DNA from: Pseudomonas sp. GM48
GTDB lineage: Bacteria; Pseudomonadota; Gammaproteobacteria; Pseudomonadales; Pseudomonadaceae
Reading direction: 5' to 3'
NCBI RefSeq assembly: GCF_000282335.1
Contig: NZ_AKJM01000062.1
Location: 1 to 40,994 of the forward strand
Length of the DNA stretch: 40,994 nt
Positions 18,096 to 26,403 of this stretch are shown here, in pieces. The position numbers were made by a program, and so were the translations under genes. The first letter of the stretch is position 1. Each line of letters opens with the position of its first letter. The notes below the pieces were generated by a model. It had not been told where the DNA came from, ran no database searches, and saw nothing but the letters and a program-made list of their open reading frames with translations.

Positions 18096-18185
18096 TGTGG
18101 GAGCGGGCTTGCTCGCGAAGAGGCCAGTCAATTCAACATTGTTGTCGACTGATGCACCGCATTCGCGAGCAAGCCCGCTCCCACA
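18096..18185. repeat. REP doublet (REPIN)
   Basis: GTGGGAGCGGGCTTGCTCGC on the left and GCGAGCAAGCCCGCTCCCAC on the right, between cdhR and the DUF3010 gene. Confidence 0.9.
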
Positions 18186-18212
18186 TTTGATCTTTTGCGT
18201 CTGGAGAGGGGG

Positions 18213-18629
18213 TTACTTCTTCATCAACGCCGAACACGCTGCCTTATAAGCCTCATGCTGATATTTGTTCAGCGCTCCCGGCAGTTCGAAATTGTGCTTT
18301 TTGGCCTGGGCATTGATGGTCTGCGGCGACAGCAAGGTCACTTCGCAATTCTCCAGCAGCTGGAAAACCCCTTCGATCTTGAACGTGGTCGGCCCGCCAG
18401 CGAACTCGCCTTTCTTGCTGCGCTTCTTGATCGCGATGCGGTCGATGGAATTCTCACGGACAAACGAGGCGACCTGAGCGGCAAACACTTTGACGTTGGC
18501 AGCTTCGTCGTCATCGTCCAGGGCGATTTTCTTGGTGGCGAGCGCAACATGGTTCAGCGCCTGGCCGTCCAGCGTGGCCACGGCGATGATCGCTTCGCTG
18601 CCCTTGATTTCGATGCCGCAGACTTTCAT
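18213..18629 (-). CDS. DUF3010 family protein
   Basis: Protein of unknown function, 138 residues from the ATG at 18629 (MKVCGIEIKGSEAIIAVATL...). A GGGA sequence 6 nt before this ATG favours it over the ATG at 18641. The opening strand-turn-strand with an acidic residue (GIEIKGSEAIIAV) resembles the first element of RNase H-like or actin-like folds, but this is only a likeness by eye. No signal peptide or membrane segment is present. It stands alone on the minus strand. No link to betaine metabolism is evident. Confidence 0.8.
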   Translation of the reverse strand: MKVCGIEIKGSEAIIAVATLDGQALNHVALATKKIALDDDDEAANVKVFAAQVASFVRENSIDRIAIKKRSKKGEFAGGPTTFKIEGVFQLLENCEVTLLSPQTINAQAKKHNFELPGALNKYQHEAYKAACSALMKK

Positions 18630-18690
18630 GTTCAATCCCATTAGTGACAGAGGGTGAGCAGCTTACAGCTCAAGCTGGCTGGCGATTGCA

Positions 18691-19092
18691 TTACTCCTGC
18701 CCAATCGACTCCAAAAACTCTGACCGTTCGTCACTCATCCGCGCGATGCAATCGTTCTGGGCAATGGTGAACGCCTTGCTGCCACCGGTGGCCGGGAAAG
18801 CTTCGACGGCGCAGTCTGCGTCGCGGGTCTTCAGCCATTGCTGTTGGGCGGCCTTGAGCTTGGCGGTGATGTCGGCCAGTTGCGACGGGTTTTTGCCGTA
18901 CTGCGACTGCATGCGCTCGGTCAGGCCCTTGAAGTTTTCCTTGAGCAGGTCTTCGGCGGTGGTTTTGCTGAAGGCCGAGCACTCGAGGGTCTGGACGTCG
19001 TTTTCGACTTTGTCGCACGGGTTGTCGTCGGACTCCTGCGCTGCGTGTACGCCGGTCGCAATCAGTGCCAAAGCCAGAAGGATGGATTTCAT
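18691..19092 (-). CDS. LprI-like (DUF1311) exported protein
   Basis: The 133 residues have a signal peptide (MKSILLALALIATGVHA) and a mature domain with four cysteines (NPCDK, LECSAF, ADCAVEAF, NDCIARM). The spacing fits the LprI N-terminal / DUF1311 family, some members of which inhibit lysozyme in the periplasm. The phrase LKAAQQQWLKTRDADCAVEA is the typical family signature. It lies 61 bp from the DUF3010 gene on the same strand, so the two may be co-transcribed. Exact function is not established. Confidence 0.82.
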   Translation of the reverse strand: MKSILLALALIATGVHAAQESDDNPCDKVENDVQTLECSAFSKTTAEDLLKENFKGLTERMQSQYGKNPSQLADITAKLKAAQQQWLKTRDADCAVEAFPATGGSKAFTIAQNDCIARMSDERSEFLESIGQE

Positions 19093-19315
19093 TCAGGTCG
19101 CCGCTCTATTCCAGTGATGCGGCGAATTCTGGCCCAAGCCGAGGGCCTTGAACAGGGAGGCGATCGTGGCTGAAGACGACCCTTTGTCGCGGATTGACGC
19201 TTTCGGCAAACCCCCTGTCGTTTTTGCACCCGGCTGCACCGTCCCTCAGGCATATGCTGGCCCCAAAGCGCCGGCAGACGATTCGGCGCATGAATCGCTA
19301 ATAGGGGACAGCCTG

Positions 19316-20293
19316 ATGAGCCCAGCCGAATTGCACGCCGACAGCATCGTTATCGACGGGCTGATTATTGCCAAGTGGAACCGTGAACTGTTCGAAGACA
19401 TGCGCAAGGGCGGTTTGACCGCAGCCAACTGCACCGTGTCGGTGTGGGAGGGCTTTCAGGCCACCGTCAACAACATTGCCGCGAGCCAGAAGCTGATCCG
19501 CGAGAACAGCGACCTGGTGATGCCGGTGCGCACTACCGCCGACATCCGCAAGGCCAAGGAGCTGGGCAAGACCGGCATCCTCTTCGGCTTCCAGAATGCC
19601 CACGCCTATGAAGACCAGATCGGCTATGTCGAGGTGTTCAAGCAGCTCGGCGTTGGCATTGTGCAGATGTGCTACAACACCCAGAACCTGGTGGGCACCG
19701 GTTGCTACGAGCGTGATGGCGGCCTGTCGGGCTTCGGTCGCGAAATCGTCGCCGAGATGAACCGGGTAGGTGTGATGTGCGACCTGTCCCACGTTGGCTC
19801 CAAGACTTCCGAAGAAGTCATCCTCGAATCGAAGAAGCCGGTCTGCTACTCCCACTGCCTGCCTTCGGGGCTCAAGGAGCACCCGCGCAACAAGTCCGAT
19901 GAAGAACTCAAGTTCATTGCCGACCACGGCGGTTTTGTCGGCGTGACCATGTTCGCGCCGTTCCTGGCCAAGGGCATCGATTCGACTATCGACGACTACG
20001 CCGAAGCCATCGAGTACGTGATGAACATCGTCGGCGAAGACGCTATCGGCATTGGCACTGACTTCACCCAGGGCCATGGCCAGGACTTCTTCGAATACCT
20101 GACCCACGACAAGGGCTACGCCCGCCGCCTGACCAGCTTCGGCAAGATCATCAACCCGCTGGGCATCCGCACCGTGGGCGAGTTTCCGAACCTGACCGAG
20201 ACCCTGCTCAAGCGCGGCCACTCCGAGCGCGTGGTACGCAAGATCATGGGCGAGAACTGGGTAAACGTCCTGAAAGACGTTTGGGGCGAATAA
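19316..20293 (+). CDS. Membrane-dipeptidase-like (M19) protein of the dgc cluster
   Basis: The 325 residues form a renal-dipeptidase-type TIM barrel. The start at 19316 (MSPAELHADSIVIDGLII...) follows GGGGA by 7 nt; the longer frame upstream is unlikely. Retained motifs are FGFQNAHAYEDQ, VMCDLSHVGSKTSEEV, CYSHCLPSGLKEHPRNK (cited in part) and GIGTDFTQGHGQDF, covering later metal ligands. The first metal motif, normally DGHND, reads DGLII here, so two usual ligands are missing. It precedes dgcA, which suggests a role linked to dimethylglycine metabolism, but the substrate is unknown. Confidence 0.87.
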   Translation: MSPAELHADSIVIDGLIIAKWNRELFEDMRKGGLTAANCTVSVWEGFQATVNNIAASQKLIRENSDLVMPVRTTADIRKAKELGKTGILFGFQNAHAYEDQIGYVEVFKQLGVGIVQMCYNTQNLVGTGCYERDGGLSGFGREIVAEMNRVGVMCDLSHVGSKTSEEVILESKKPVCYSHCLPSGLKEHPRNKSDEELKFIADHGGFVGVTMFAPFLAKGIDSTIDDYAEAIEYVMNIVGEDAIGIGTDFTQGHGQDFFEYLTHDKGYARRLTSFGKIINPLGIRTVGEFPNLTETLLKRGHSERVVRKIMGENWVNVLKDVWGE

Positions 20294-20317
20294 GCCCACT
20301 TTGAACAACGATCCCTT

Positions 20318-20418
20318 GTAGCAGCTGCCGAGGTACGAGGCTGCGTCGGGCTGCGAAGCGGCCCCCGAGGGCGGTCCTACGGACACGCAACGCAGCCTCG
20401 TACCTCGGCAGCTGCTAC
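20318..20418. repeat. Perfect 29-bp-arm inverted repeat
   Basis: The arms 20318-20346 and 20390-20418 are exact reverse complements (GTAGCAGCTGCCGAGG... and ...CCTCGGCAGCTGCTAC). A central 43 bp contains a further partly paired CTGCGAAGCGGC segment. It is a third intergenic palindrome family, placed 37 bp before the DUF5943 gene. Confidence 0.9.
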
Positions 20419-20455
20419 GCAAAACACACAACGAATTTTCTGGAGTTAAGTTTCC

Positions 20456-20986
20456 ATGGCCAAGATCGCCCCGCAATTGCCAATCGAAGTCGACAGCGAA
20501 ACCGGTGTCTGGACCTCCGACGCCCTGCCGATGCTGTATGTACCGCGCCATTTCTTCGTCAACAACCACATGGGCATCGAGGAAGTGCTGGGCGCTGAAG
20601 CCTATGCCGAAATCCTCTACAAGGCCGGCTACAAGTCCGCCTGGCACTGGTGCGAAAAAGAAGCCGAATGCCACGGCCTGGAAGGCGTAGCAGTGTTCGA
20701 GCACTACATGAAGCGCCTGTCGCAGCGCGGCTGGGGTCTGTTCAAGATCCAGGACATCGACCTCGACAAAGGCACCGCCAGCGTCAAGCTCGAACACTCG
20801 GCGTTCGTCTACGTGTACGGCAAGGTCGGGCGCAAGGTCGACTACATGTTCACCGGATGGTTTGCCGGTGCGATGGATCAGATTCTCGCCGCTCGCGGCA
20901 GCAAGATCCGCACCGTGGCCGAGCAAGTCTACGGTGGCTCCGAAGAGGGCCACGAAGACGGCTTGTTCATCGTCAAGCCGTTGTAA
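20456..20986 (+). CDS. DUF5943 / 4-vinyl-reductase-like protein
   Basis: The 176-residue soluble protein has no signal peptide. The sequence (EVLGAEAYAEILYKAGYKSAWHWCEKEAECHG in short pieces: EVLGAEAYAEILY, SAWHWCEKEAECHG) and the final FTGWFAGAMDQILAARG resemble V4R/4VR small-molecule-binding domains. It ends 15 bp before dgcA and is preceded by GGAG 10 nt before its ATG, so it is very likely co-expressed with dgcAB. A ligand-binding or assembly role for dimethylglycine demethylase is inferred only from position. Confidence 0.85.
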   Translation: MAKIAPQLPIEVDSETGVWTSDALPMLYVPRHFFVNNHMGIEEVLGAEAYAEILYKAGYKSAWHWCEKEAECHGLEGVAVFEHYMKRLSQRGWGLFKIQDIDLDKGTASVKLEHSAFVYVYGKVGRKVDYMFTGWFAGAMDQILAARGSKIRTVAEQVYGGSEEGHEDGLFIVKPL

Positions 20987-21001
20987 GTCGAGGAACCCGC
21001 C

Positions 21002-23062
21002 ATGGCTTTCGAAGCAATGTTCCAGCCGATCCAGATCGGCAAACTGACCATCCGTAACCGCGTGCTCAGTACCGCGCACGCCGAGGTTTATGCGACCGAC
21101 GGCGGCATGACCACCGACCGGTACGTCAAGTACTACGAAGAGAAAGCCAAGGGCGGGATCGGCCTGGCGATTTGCGGCGGTTCGTCCGTAGTCGCCATCG
21201 ACAGCCCGCAGGAATGGTGGAGTTCGGTGAACCTGTCCACCGATCGCATCATTCCGCACTTCCAGAATCTGGCCGACGCCATGCACAAGCACGGCGCCAA
21301 GATCATGATTCAGATTACCCACATGGGCCGTCGCTCCCGTTGGGACGGCTTCAACTGGCCGACGCTGATGTCGCCGTCCGGCATACGTGAACCGGTGCAC
21401 CGCGCCACCTGCAAAACCATCGAGCCGGAAGAAATCTGGCGGGTGATCGGCAACTACGCACAAGCTGCGCGTCGCGCCAAGGCCGGTGGCCTGGACGGCG
21501 TCGAACTGTCGGCCGTGCACCAGCACATGATCGACCAGTTCTGGAGCCCTCGGGTCAACAAGCGTACCGACGAATGGGGCGGCACCTTCGAAGGCCGCAT
21601 GAAGTTCGGTCTGGAAGTGCTCAAGGCCGTGCGCGCCGAGGTCGGTGACGATTTCTGCGTGGGCATGCGTATCTGCGGTGACGAATTTCACCCCGATGGC
21701 CTGTCCCACGAGGACATGAAGCAGATCGCCAAGTATTACGACGACACCGGCATGCTCGATTTCATCGGCGTCGTGGGTTCGGGTTGCGATACCCACAACA
21801 CCCTGGCCAACGTGATTCCGAACATGAGTTATCCACCGGAGCCGTTCCTGCACCTGGCGGCCGGTATCAAGGAAGTGGTCAAGGTTCCCGTGCTGCACGC
21901 GCAGAACATCAAGGACCCGAACCAGGCCACCCGTATTCTGGAAGGCGGTTACGTCGACATGGTCGGCATGACCCGCGCGCACATCGCCGACCCGCACCTG
22001 ATCGCCAAGATCAAGATGGGCCAGGTCGACCAGATCAAGCAGTGCGTCGGTGCCAACTACTGCATCGACCGTCAGTATCAGGGCCTGGATGTGTTGTGCA
22101 TCCAGAACGCGGCGACCTCCCGTGAATACATGGGCGTGCCGCACATCATCGAGAAAACCACCGGTAAAAAACGCAAGGTGGTGGTGGTCGGTGCCGGCCC
22201 GGCGGGGATGGAAGCCGCTCGTGTGGCCGCCGAGCGTGGTCACGACGTGACCCTGTTCGAGAAAAAGGAATTCATCGGTGGGCAGATCACCACGGCGTCG
22301 AAAGCGCCGCAGCGTGACCAGATCGCCGGTATCACCCGCTGGTATCAGCTGGAACTGGCACGGTTGAAAGTCGACCTGCGCCTGGGCACCGCGGCGGATG
22401 CGCCGACCATCATGGACCTGCGTCCGGATGTGGTGGTGCTGGCGGTCGGCGGTCATCCGTTCATCGAGCAGAACGAGCACTGGGGCGCGGCTGAAGGTCT
22501 GGTGGTCAGCAGCTGGGACATTCTCGATGGCAAGGTAGCACCGGGCAAGAACGTACTGGTCTACGACACCATTTGCGAATTCACCGGTATGTCGACCGCC
22601 GACTTCATCGCCGACAAGGGCAGTCAGGTCGAGATCGTCACCGACGACATCAAGCCTGGTGTGGCGATTGGCGGTACTTCGTTCCCGACGTACTACCGCA
22701 GCATGTATCCGAAAGAAGTGATCATGACCGGCGACATGATGCTGGAGAAGGTCTACCGCGAAGGCGACAAGCTGGTGGCGGTGCTGGAGAACGAATACAC
22801 CGGCGCCAAAGAGGAGCGGGTGGTGGACCAGGTGGTCGTTGAAAACGGCGTGCGCCCGGACGAAGAAATCTACTACGCGCTGAAGGATGGCTCGCGTAAC
22901 AAAGGTCAGATCGACGTCGAAGCCTTGTTCGCGATCAAGCCGCAGCCATGCCTGGAACAGAGCGGCGACGGCTACCTACTCTTCCGCATCGGCGACTGCG
23001 TGGCCCAGCGTAACGTACACGCGGCGATCTATGACGCGCTGCGGTTGTGCAAAGACTTCTAA
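21002..23062 (+). CDS. dgcA: Dimethylglycine demethylase subunit A
   Basis: Flavoprotein needed to demethylate dimethylglycine to sarcosine. The 686 residues follow the trimethylamine dehydrogenase / 2,4-dienoyl-CoA reductase plan: an FMN TIM barrel (about 1-345), a cysteine motif, then a nucleotide-binding domain starting VVVVGAGPAGMEAARVAAERG (about 390-410). In the cysteine motif the usual four ligands are reduced to three: Cys348, Cys354 and Cys366 are present, and the position of the second cysteine is Ala351. GAGGA lies 7 nt before the ATG. It is 15 bp after the DUF5943 gene. Assignment rests on the full dgcA-dgcB-ETF order. Confidence 0.93.
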   Translation: MAFEAMFQPIQIGKLTIRNRVLSTAHAEVYATDGGMTTDRYVKYYEEKAKGGIGLAICGGSSVVAIDSPQEWWSSVNLSTDRIIPHFQNLADAMHKHGAKIMIQITHMGRRSRWDGFNWPTLMSPSGIREPVHRATCKTIEPEEIWRVIGNYAQAARRAKAGGLDGVELSAVHQHMIDQFWSPRVNKRTDEWGGTFEGRMKFGLEVLKAVRAEVGDDFCVGMRICGDEFHPDGLSHEDMKQIAKYYDDTGMLDFIGVVGSGCDTHNTLANVIPNMSYPPEPFLHLAAGIKEVVKVPVLHAQNIKDPNQATRILEGGYVDMVGMTRAHIADPHLIAKIKMGQVDQIKQCVGANYCIDRQYQGLDVLCIQNAATSREYMGVPHIIEKTTGKKRKVVVVGAGPAGMEAARVAAERGHDVTLFEKKEFIGGQITTASKAPQRDQIAGITRWYQLELARLKVDLRLGTAADAPTIMDLRPDVVVLAVGGHPFIEQNEHWGAAEGLVVSSWDILDGKVAPGKNVLVYDTICEFTGMSTADFIADKGSQVEIVTDDIKPGVAIGGTSFPTYYRSMYPKEVIMTGDMMLEKVYREGDKLVAVLENEYTGAKEERVVDQVVVENGVRPDEEIYYALKDGSRNKGQIDVEALFAIKPQPCLEQSGDGYLLFRIGDCVAQRNVHAAIYDALRLCKDF

Positions 23063-23079
23063 AGGCTTGCACATGACCC

Positions 23080-23169
23080 TGTGGGAGCGGGCTTGCTCGC
23101 GAATGCATTCTGTCAGTCGCACATGAATTGACTGACCTGCCGCTTTCGCGAGCAAGCCCGCTCCCGCAG
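23080..23169. repeat. REP doublet (REPIN)
   Basis: Inverted REP pair in the dgcA-dgcB gap, the right copy with CCCGCAGG instead of CCCACAGG. Its presence inside the transcription unit may affect the relative amounts of the two subunits (inference). Confidence 0.88.
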
Positions 23170-23224
23170 GAACCGAGTAAGGCATCTCGACCTGCAAGAT
23201 CCTGCGGTCTTTGGGAGCTTCACC

Positions 23225-25168
23225 ATGTTGAACACCCTTCTTCCAATCCTGTTGTTCGCAGCCATCGGCCTTGGTGTCCTGGGTGCGTTGCGGCGGGTGG
23301 CTATGTGGCGCCGGGGCCGGGCTTCGAAAGTCGACCTGATCGGTGGCCTGTTCGCCATGCCCAAGCGCTACATGGTCGATTTGCACCACGTGGTGGCGCG
23401 GGACAAATACATTGCCAATACCCACGTCGCCACGGCTGGCGGAGCGGTAGCGTCCGTCGTGCTGGCGATTCTGGTGCATGGTTTCGGCCTGCATAACCGT
23501 TTCCTCGGCTATGCGCTGCTGCTGATGACGGCGGTCATGTTCGTCGGCGCGATCTTTGTTTACCTGCGTCGGCGCAACCCGCCGGCGCGTCTGTCGAAAG
23601 GCCCGTGGATGCGCCTGCCGAAAAGCCTGCTGGCGTTCTCGGCCTCGTTCTTCCTGGTGACTCTGCCGGTGGCGGGCATCCTCCCGGAAAACTTCGGTGG
23701 CTGGCTGTTGGCGGCGATTCTCGGGGTTGGTGTGTTGTGGGGCGTGTCGGAACTGTTCCTCGGCATGACCTGGGGCGGGCCGATGAAGCACGCCTTTGCC
23801 GGTGCCTTGCACCTGGCCTGGCACCGTCGCGCCGAGCGCTTCGGTGGCGGCCGTTCCACTGGTTTGAAGCCGCTGGATCTTAGCGACCTGACTGCGCCAC
23901 TGGGTGTGGAAAAACCCAAGGATTTCACCTGGAACCAGTTGCTCGGTTTCGATGCCTGCGTGCAGTGCGGTAAATGCGAAGCAGCGTGCCCGGCGTTCGC
24001 CGCCGGCCAGCCGCTGAACCCGAAAAAACTGATTCAGGACATGGTCGTCGGCCTGGCTGGCGGTACCGATGCGAAGTTCGCCGGCAGTCCGTATCCGGGC
24101 AAGGCCATCGGTGAGCACGCCGGTAATCCGCATCAACCGATCGTCAACGGTCTGGTGGACGCTGAAACCCTGTGGTCGTGCACCACCTGCCGCGCCTGCG
24201 TCGAGGAATGCCCGATGATGATCGAGCACGTCGATGCCATCGTCGACATGCGCCGTCATCTGACCCTGGAAAAGGGCGCCACGCCGAACAAAGGCGCGGA
24301 AGTCCTGGAAAACCTGATCGCCACCGACAACCCGGGCGGCTTTGCGCCGGGCGGGCGGATGAACTGGGCGGCAGACTTGAACCTCAACCTGCTCAGCGAA
24401 AAGAAATCCACCGACGTGCTGTTCTGGGTTGGCGACGGCGCCTTCGACATGCGCAACCAGCGCACCCTGCGCGCCTTCGTCAAAGTGCTCAAGGCGGCGA
24501 AAATCGACTTCGCCGTGCTCGGCCTCGAAGAACGCGACAGCGGTGACGTGGCGCGGCGCCTGGGCGACGAAGCAACCTTCCAGCTGTTGGCCAAGCGCAA
24601 CATCCAGACCCTGGCCAAGTACAGCTTCAACCGCATCGTCACCTGCGATCCGCACAGCTTCCACGTGCTGAAAAACGAGTACGGCGCATTCGACGGCAAC
24701 TACCTGGTGCAGCACCACAGCACCTACATGGCGGAAATCATCCAGGCCGGCGCGCTGAACCTCGGTCAGCACAAAGGCGACAGCGTGACCTACCACGACC
24801 CGTGCTACCTCGGTCGCTACAACGGCGAATACGAGGCACCGCGCGAGGTACTGCGCGCCCTCGGGATCGAAGTGAAGGAGATGCAACGTTCCGGCTTCCG
24901 TTCGCGCTGCTGCGGCGGCGGTGGCGGCGCGCCGATCACCGACATTCCCGGCAAGCAACGCATTCCCGACATGCGCATGGAAGACATCCGCGAGACCGGT
25001 GCCGAACTGGTGGCCGTGGGTTGTCCACAATGCACGGCGATGCTCGAAGGCGTGGTCGAACCCCGACCGCTGATCAAGGACATTGCCGAACTGGTGGCTG
25101 ACGCGTTGCTCGACGACGCCGCGCCCGCCAAGACACCCGCCAAGCGCGAACCTGCGGAGGCCCACTGA
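23225..25168 (+). CDS. dgcB: Dimethylglycine demethylase iron-sulfur membrane subunit B
   Basis: Probable electron-transfer partner of DgcA. The 647 residues begin with about four to five hydrophobic segments (to roughly residue 185). Two 4Fe-4S ferredoxin motifs follow: CVQCGKCEAACP (from Cys245) and CTTCRACVEECP (from Cys319). The C-terminal half has heterodisulfide-reductase-type cysteine-rich modules, including HDPCYLGRYN and RCCGGGGG (Cys562-Cys563). It overlaps the next gene by one base (TGATG). The layout suggests electrons pass from DgcA or the ETF to the membrane quinone pool; direction and partners are inferred. Confidence 0.92.
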   Translation: MLNTLLPILLFAAIGLGVLGALRRVAMWRRGRASKVDLIGGLFAMPKRYMVDLHHVVARDKYIANTHVATAGGAVASVVLAILVHGFGLHNRFLGYALLLMTAVMFVGAIFVYLRRRNPPARLSKGPWMRLPKSLLAFSASFFLVTLPVAGILPENFGGWLLAAILGVGVLWGVSELFLGMTWGGPMKHAFAGALHLAWHRRAERFGGGRSTGLKPLDLSDLTAPLGVEKPKDFTWNQLLGFDACVQCGKCEAACPAFAAGQPLNPKKLIQDMVVGLAGGTDAKFAGSPYPGKAIGEHAGNPHQPIVNGLVDAETLWSCTTCRACVEECPMMIEHVDAIVDMRRHLTLEKGATPNKGAEVLENLIATDNPGGFAPGGRMNWAADLNLNLLSEKKSTDVLFWVGDGAFDMRNQRTLRAFVKVLKAAKIDFAVLGLEERDSGDVARRLGDEATFQLLAKRNIQTLAKYSFNRIVTCDPHSFHVLKNEYGAFDGNYLVQHHSTYMAEIIQAGALNLGQHKGDSVTYHDPCYLGRYNGEYEAPREVLRALGIEVKEMQRSGFRSRCCGGGGGAPITDIPGKQRIPDMRMEDIRETGAELVAVGCPQCTAMLEGVVEPRPLIKDIAELVADALLDDAAPAKTPAKREPAEAH

Positions 25169-26388
25169 TGAGCGACATTATCCGCCGCGACCCCCGGGCC
25201 GAATGGATCGCCCGCAACCGTCTGCATCCGCTGCACGCGGCCATGCAGCCGGCGCAACACAGCTGGATGGGGCCTAACGGCGTCATCCGCAAGAATCCCC
25301 ATGGCATTGGCTTTATCGGCCCCAACGGCATCAAGCGCATCGACCGCAGCGGCGCCCAGCAGGGCGGGGCGACTAAACGTTCAGCCGCTGTCGAAGTGCA
25401 ATTGCCATTGCATCAGGTGGCCGCGCCGGCGTTTTACATCAGCGTGGTGCCGGACATGGTTGGCGGTCGCTTGAGCAGTCACGACCGCGACTTGCTGGGC
25501 CTCGCGCATCAACTGGCCGGCAAGGACGGCGCGGTGCTGGCGGTGGTGTTCGGTGAGCACAAGGAAAACGCGTTTGCAACGGCGGGCGTCGACCGTCTGC
25601 TGGTGCTGGAAGGTGAAGAATTCAACGGTTATGCACCGGAACAACGGGTCCAGGGCCTGCGGGCTGTGGATAACCAGTTCAGCCCGCGTCACTGGCTGCT
25701 GCCGGACAGCCGCAGTGGTGGCGGCGAACTCGGCCGGCGTTTTGCTGCGGCACTGGGCGAACGCCCGGCCACGCGGGTCTGGCAAGTCAAGGATCAAGAG
25801 TGCATCGGCCGCGCCGGCGCGGGTCTGCAAGACCTTGCCCGTCCGCTGGCGCGCTTGATCCTGGCGGCTGCCGAGTGCGCTGAACCTGTCAGCGAAACCC
25901 GTCACGAAGCCTTACCGGTGGAGTTATCCACAACCGTGGCACGCAGCCTGTCGCGGATCGAGGACCTGGGCGCGGTGGCAGTCGATCCGGCAGCCATTCC
26001 CATGGCCGAAGCCGAGTTCATTTTCTCTGGCGGCAACGGGGTCAAGGACTGGGGACTTTTCCACAGGACCGCCGAAGCCCTCGGCGCGACGGAGGGCGCA
26101 TCCCGGGTGGCGGTGGACGATGGCTTCATGGCTCGCGACCGTCAGGTCGGCGCGTCCGGCACCTGGGTCACCGCACGGGTCTATGTGGCGGTGGGGATTT
26201 CCGGGGCGATCCAGCACCTGCAAGGCATTGGTGCCTGCGACAAGGTGGTGGCGATCAACCTCGACCCTGGCTGCGACATGATCAAGCGCGCGGACCTCTC
26301 GGTGATCGGCGAGAGTGCGGAGATTCTTCAAGCCTTGATCGAGGCGGTAGAGGCTTACCGCAACGACGCCAAGCGCGATGCGGCTTAA
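25168..26388 (+). CDS. Electron transfer flavoprotein alpha subunit, extended form
   Basis: FAD-carrying ETF subunit, probably accepting electrons from dimethylglycine oxidation. The C-terminal part has the FAD-binding signature (GASGTWVTARVYVAVGISGAIQH, near residues 328-350, and VVAINLDPGCDMIKRAD). At 406 residues it is about 90 longer than usual. The extra part is an N-terminal extension with the phrase GPNG repeated (GPNGVIRKNP and GPNGIKRIDR, about residues 31-55). The start overlaps dgcB's stop codon by one base, and it is followed 15 bp later by the beta subunit. Dedicated ETF genes next to dgcAB are usual in Pseudomonas. Confidence 0.92.
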   Translation: MSDIIRRDPRAEWIARNRLHPLHAAMQPAQHSWMGPNGVIRKNPHGIGFIGPNGIKRIDRSGAQQGGATKRSAAVEVQLPLHQVAAPAFYISVVPDMVGGRLSSHDRDLLGLAHQLAGKDGAVLAVVFGEHKENAFATAGVDRLLVLEGEEFNGYAPEQRVQGLRAVDNQFSPRHWLLPDSRSGGGELGRRFAAALGERPATRVWQVKDQECIGRAGAGLQDLARPLARLILAAAECAEPVSETRHEALPVELSTTVARSLSRIEDLGAVAVDPAAIPMAEAEFIFSGGNGVKDWGLFHRTAEALGATEGASRVAVDDGFMARDRQVGASGTWVTARVYVAVGISGAIQHLQGIGACDKVVAINLDPGCDMIKRADLSVIGESAEILQALIEAVEAYRNDAKRDAA

Positions 26389-26403
26389 GGGAAGGAAAGG
26401 GTT

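Noticed and set aside
19298..22480. Very long open frame on the minus strand opposite the dipeptidase-like gene, DUF5943 gene and dgcA
   Set aside because: It mirrors well-recognised genes, has a histidine/valine/glycine-rich non-protein-like composition, and reads through the 20318-20418 palindrome. Such antisense frames are common in GC-rich genomes.
22976..25165. Long minus-strand open frame opposite dgcB
   Set aside because: DgcB on the plus strand has clear Fe-S motifs; the opposite frame has no recognisable domain and runs through a REP doublet.
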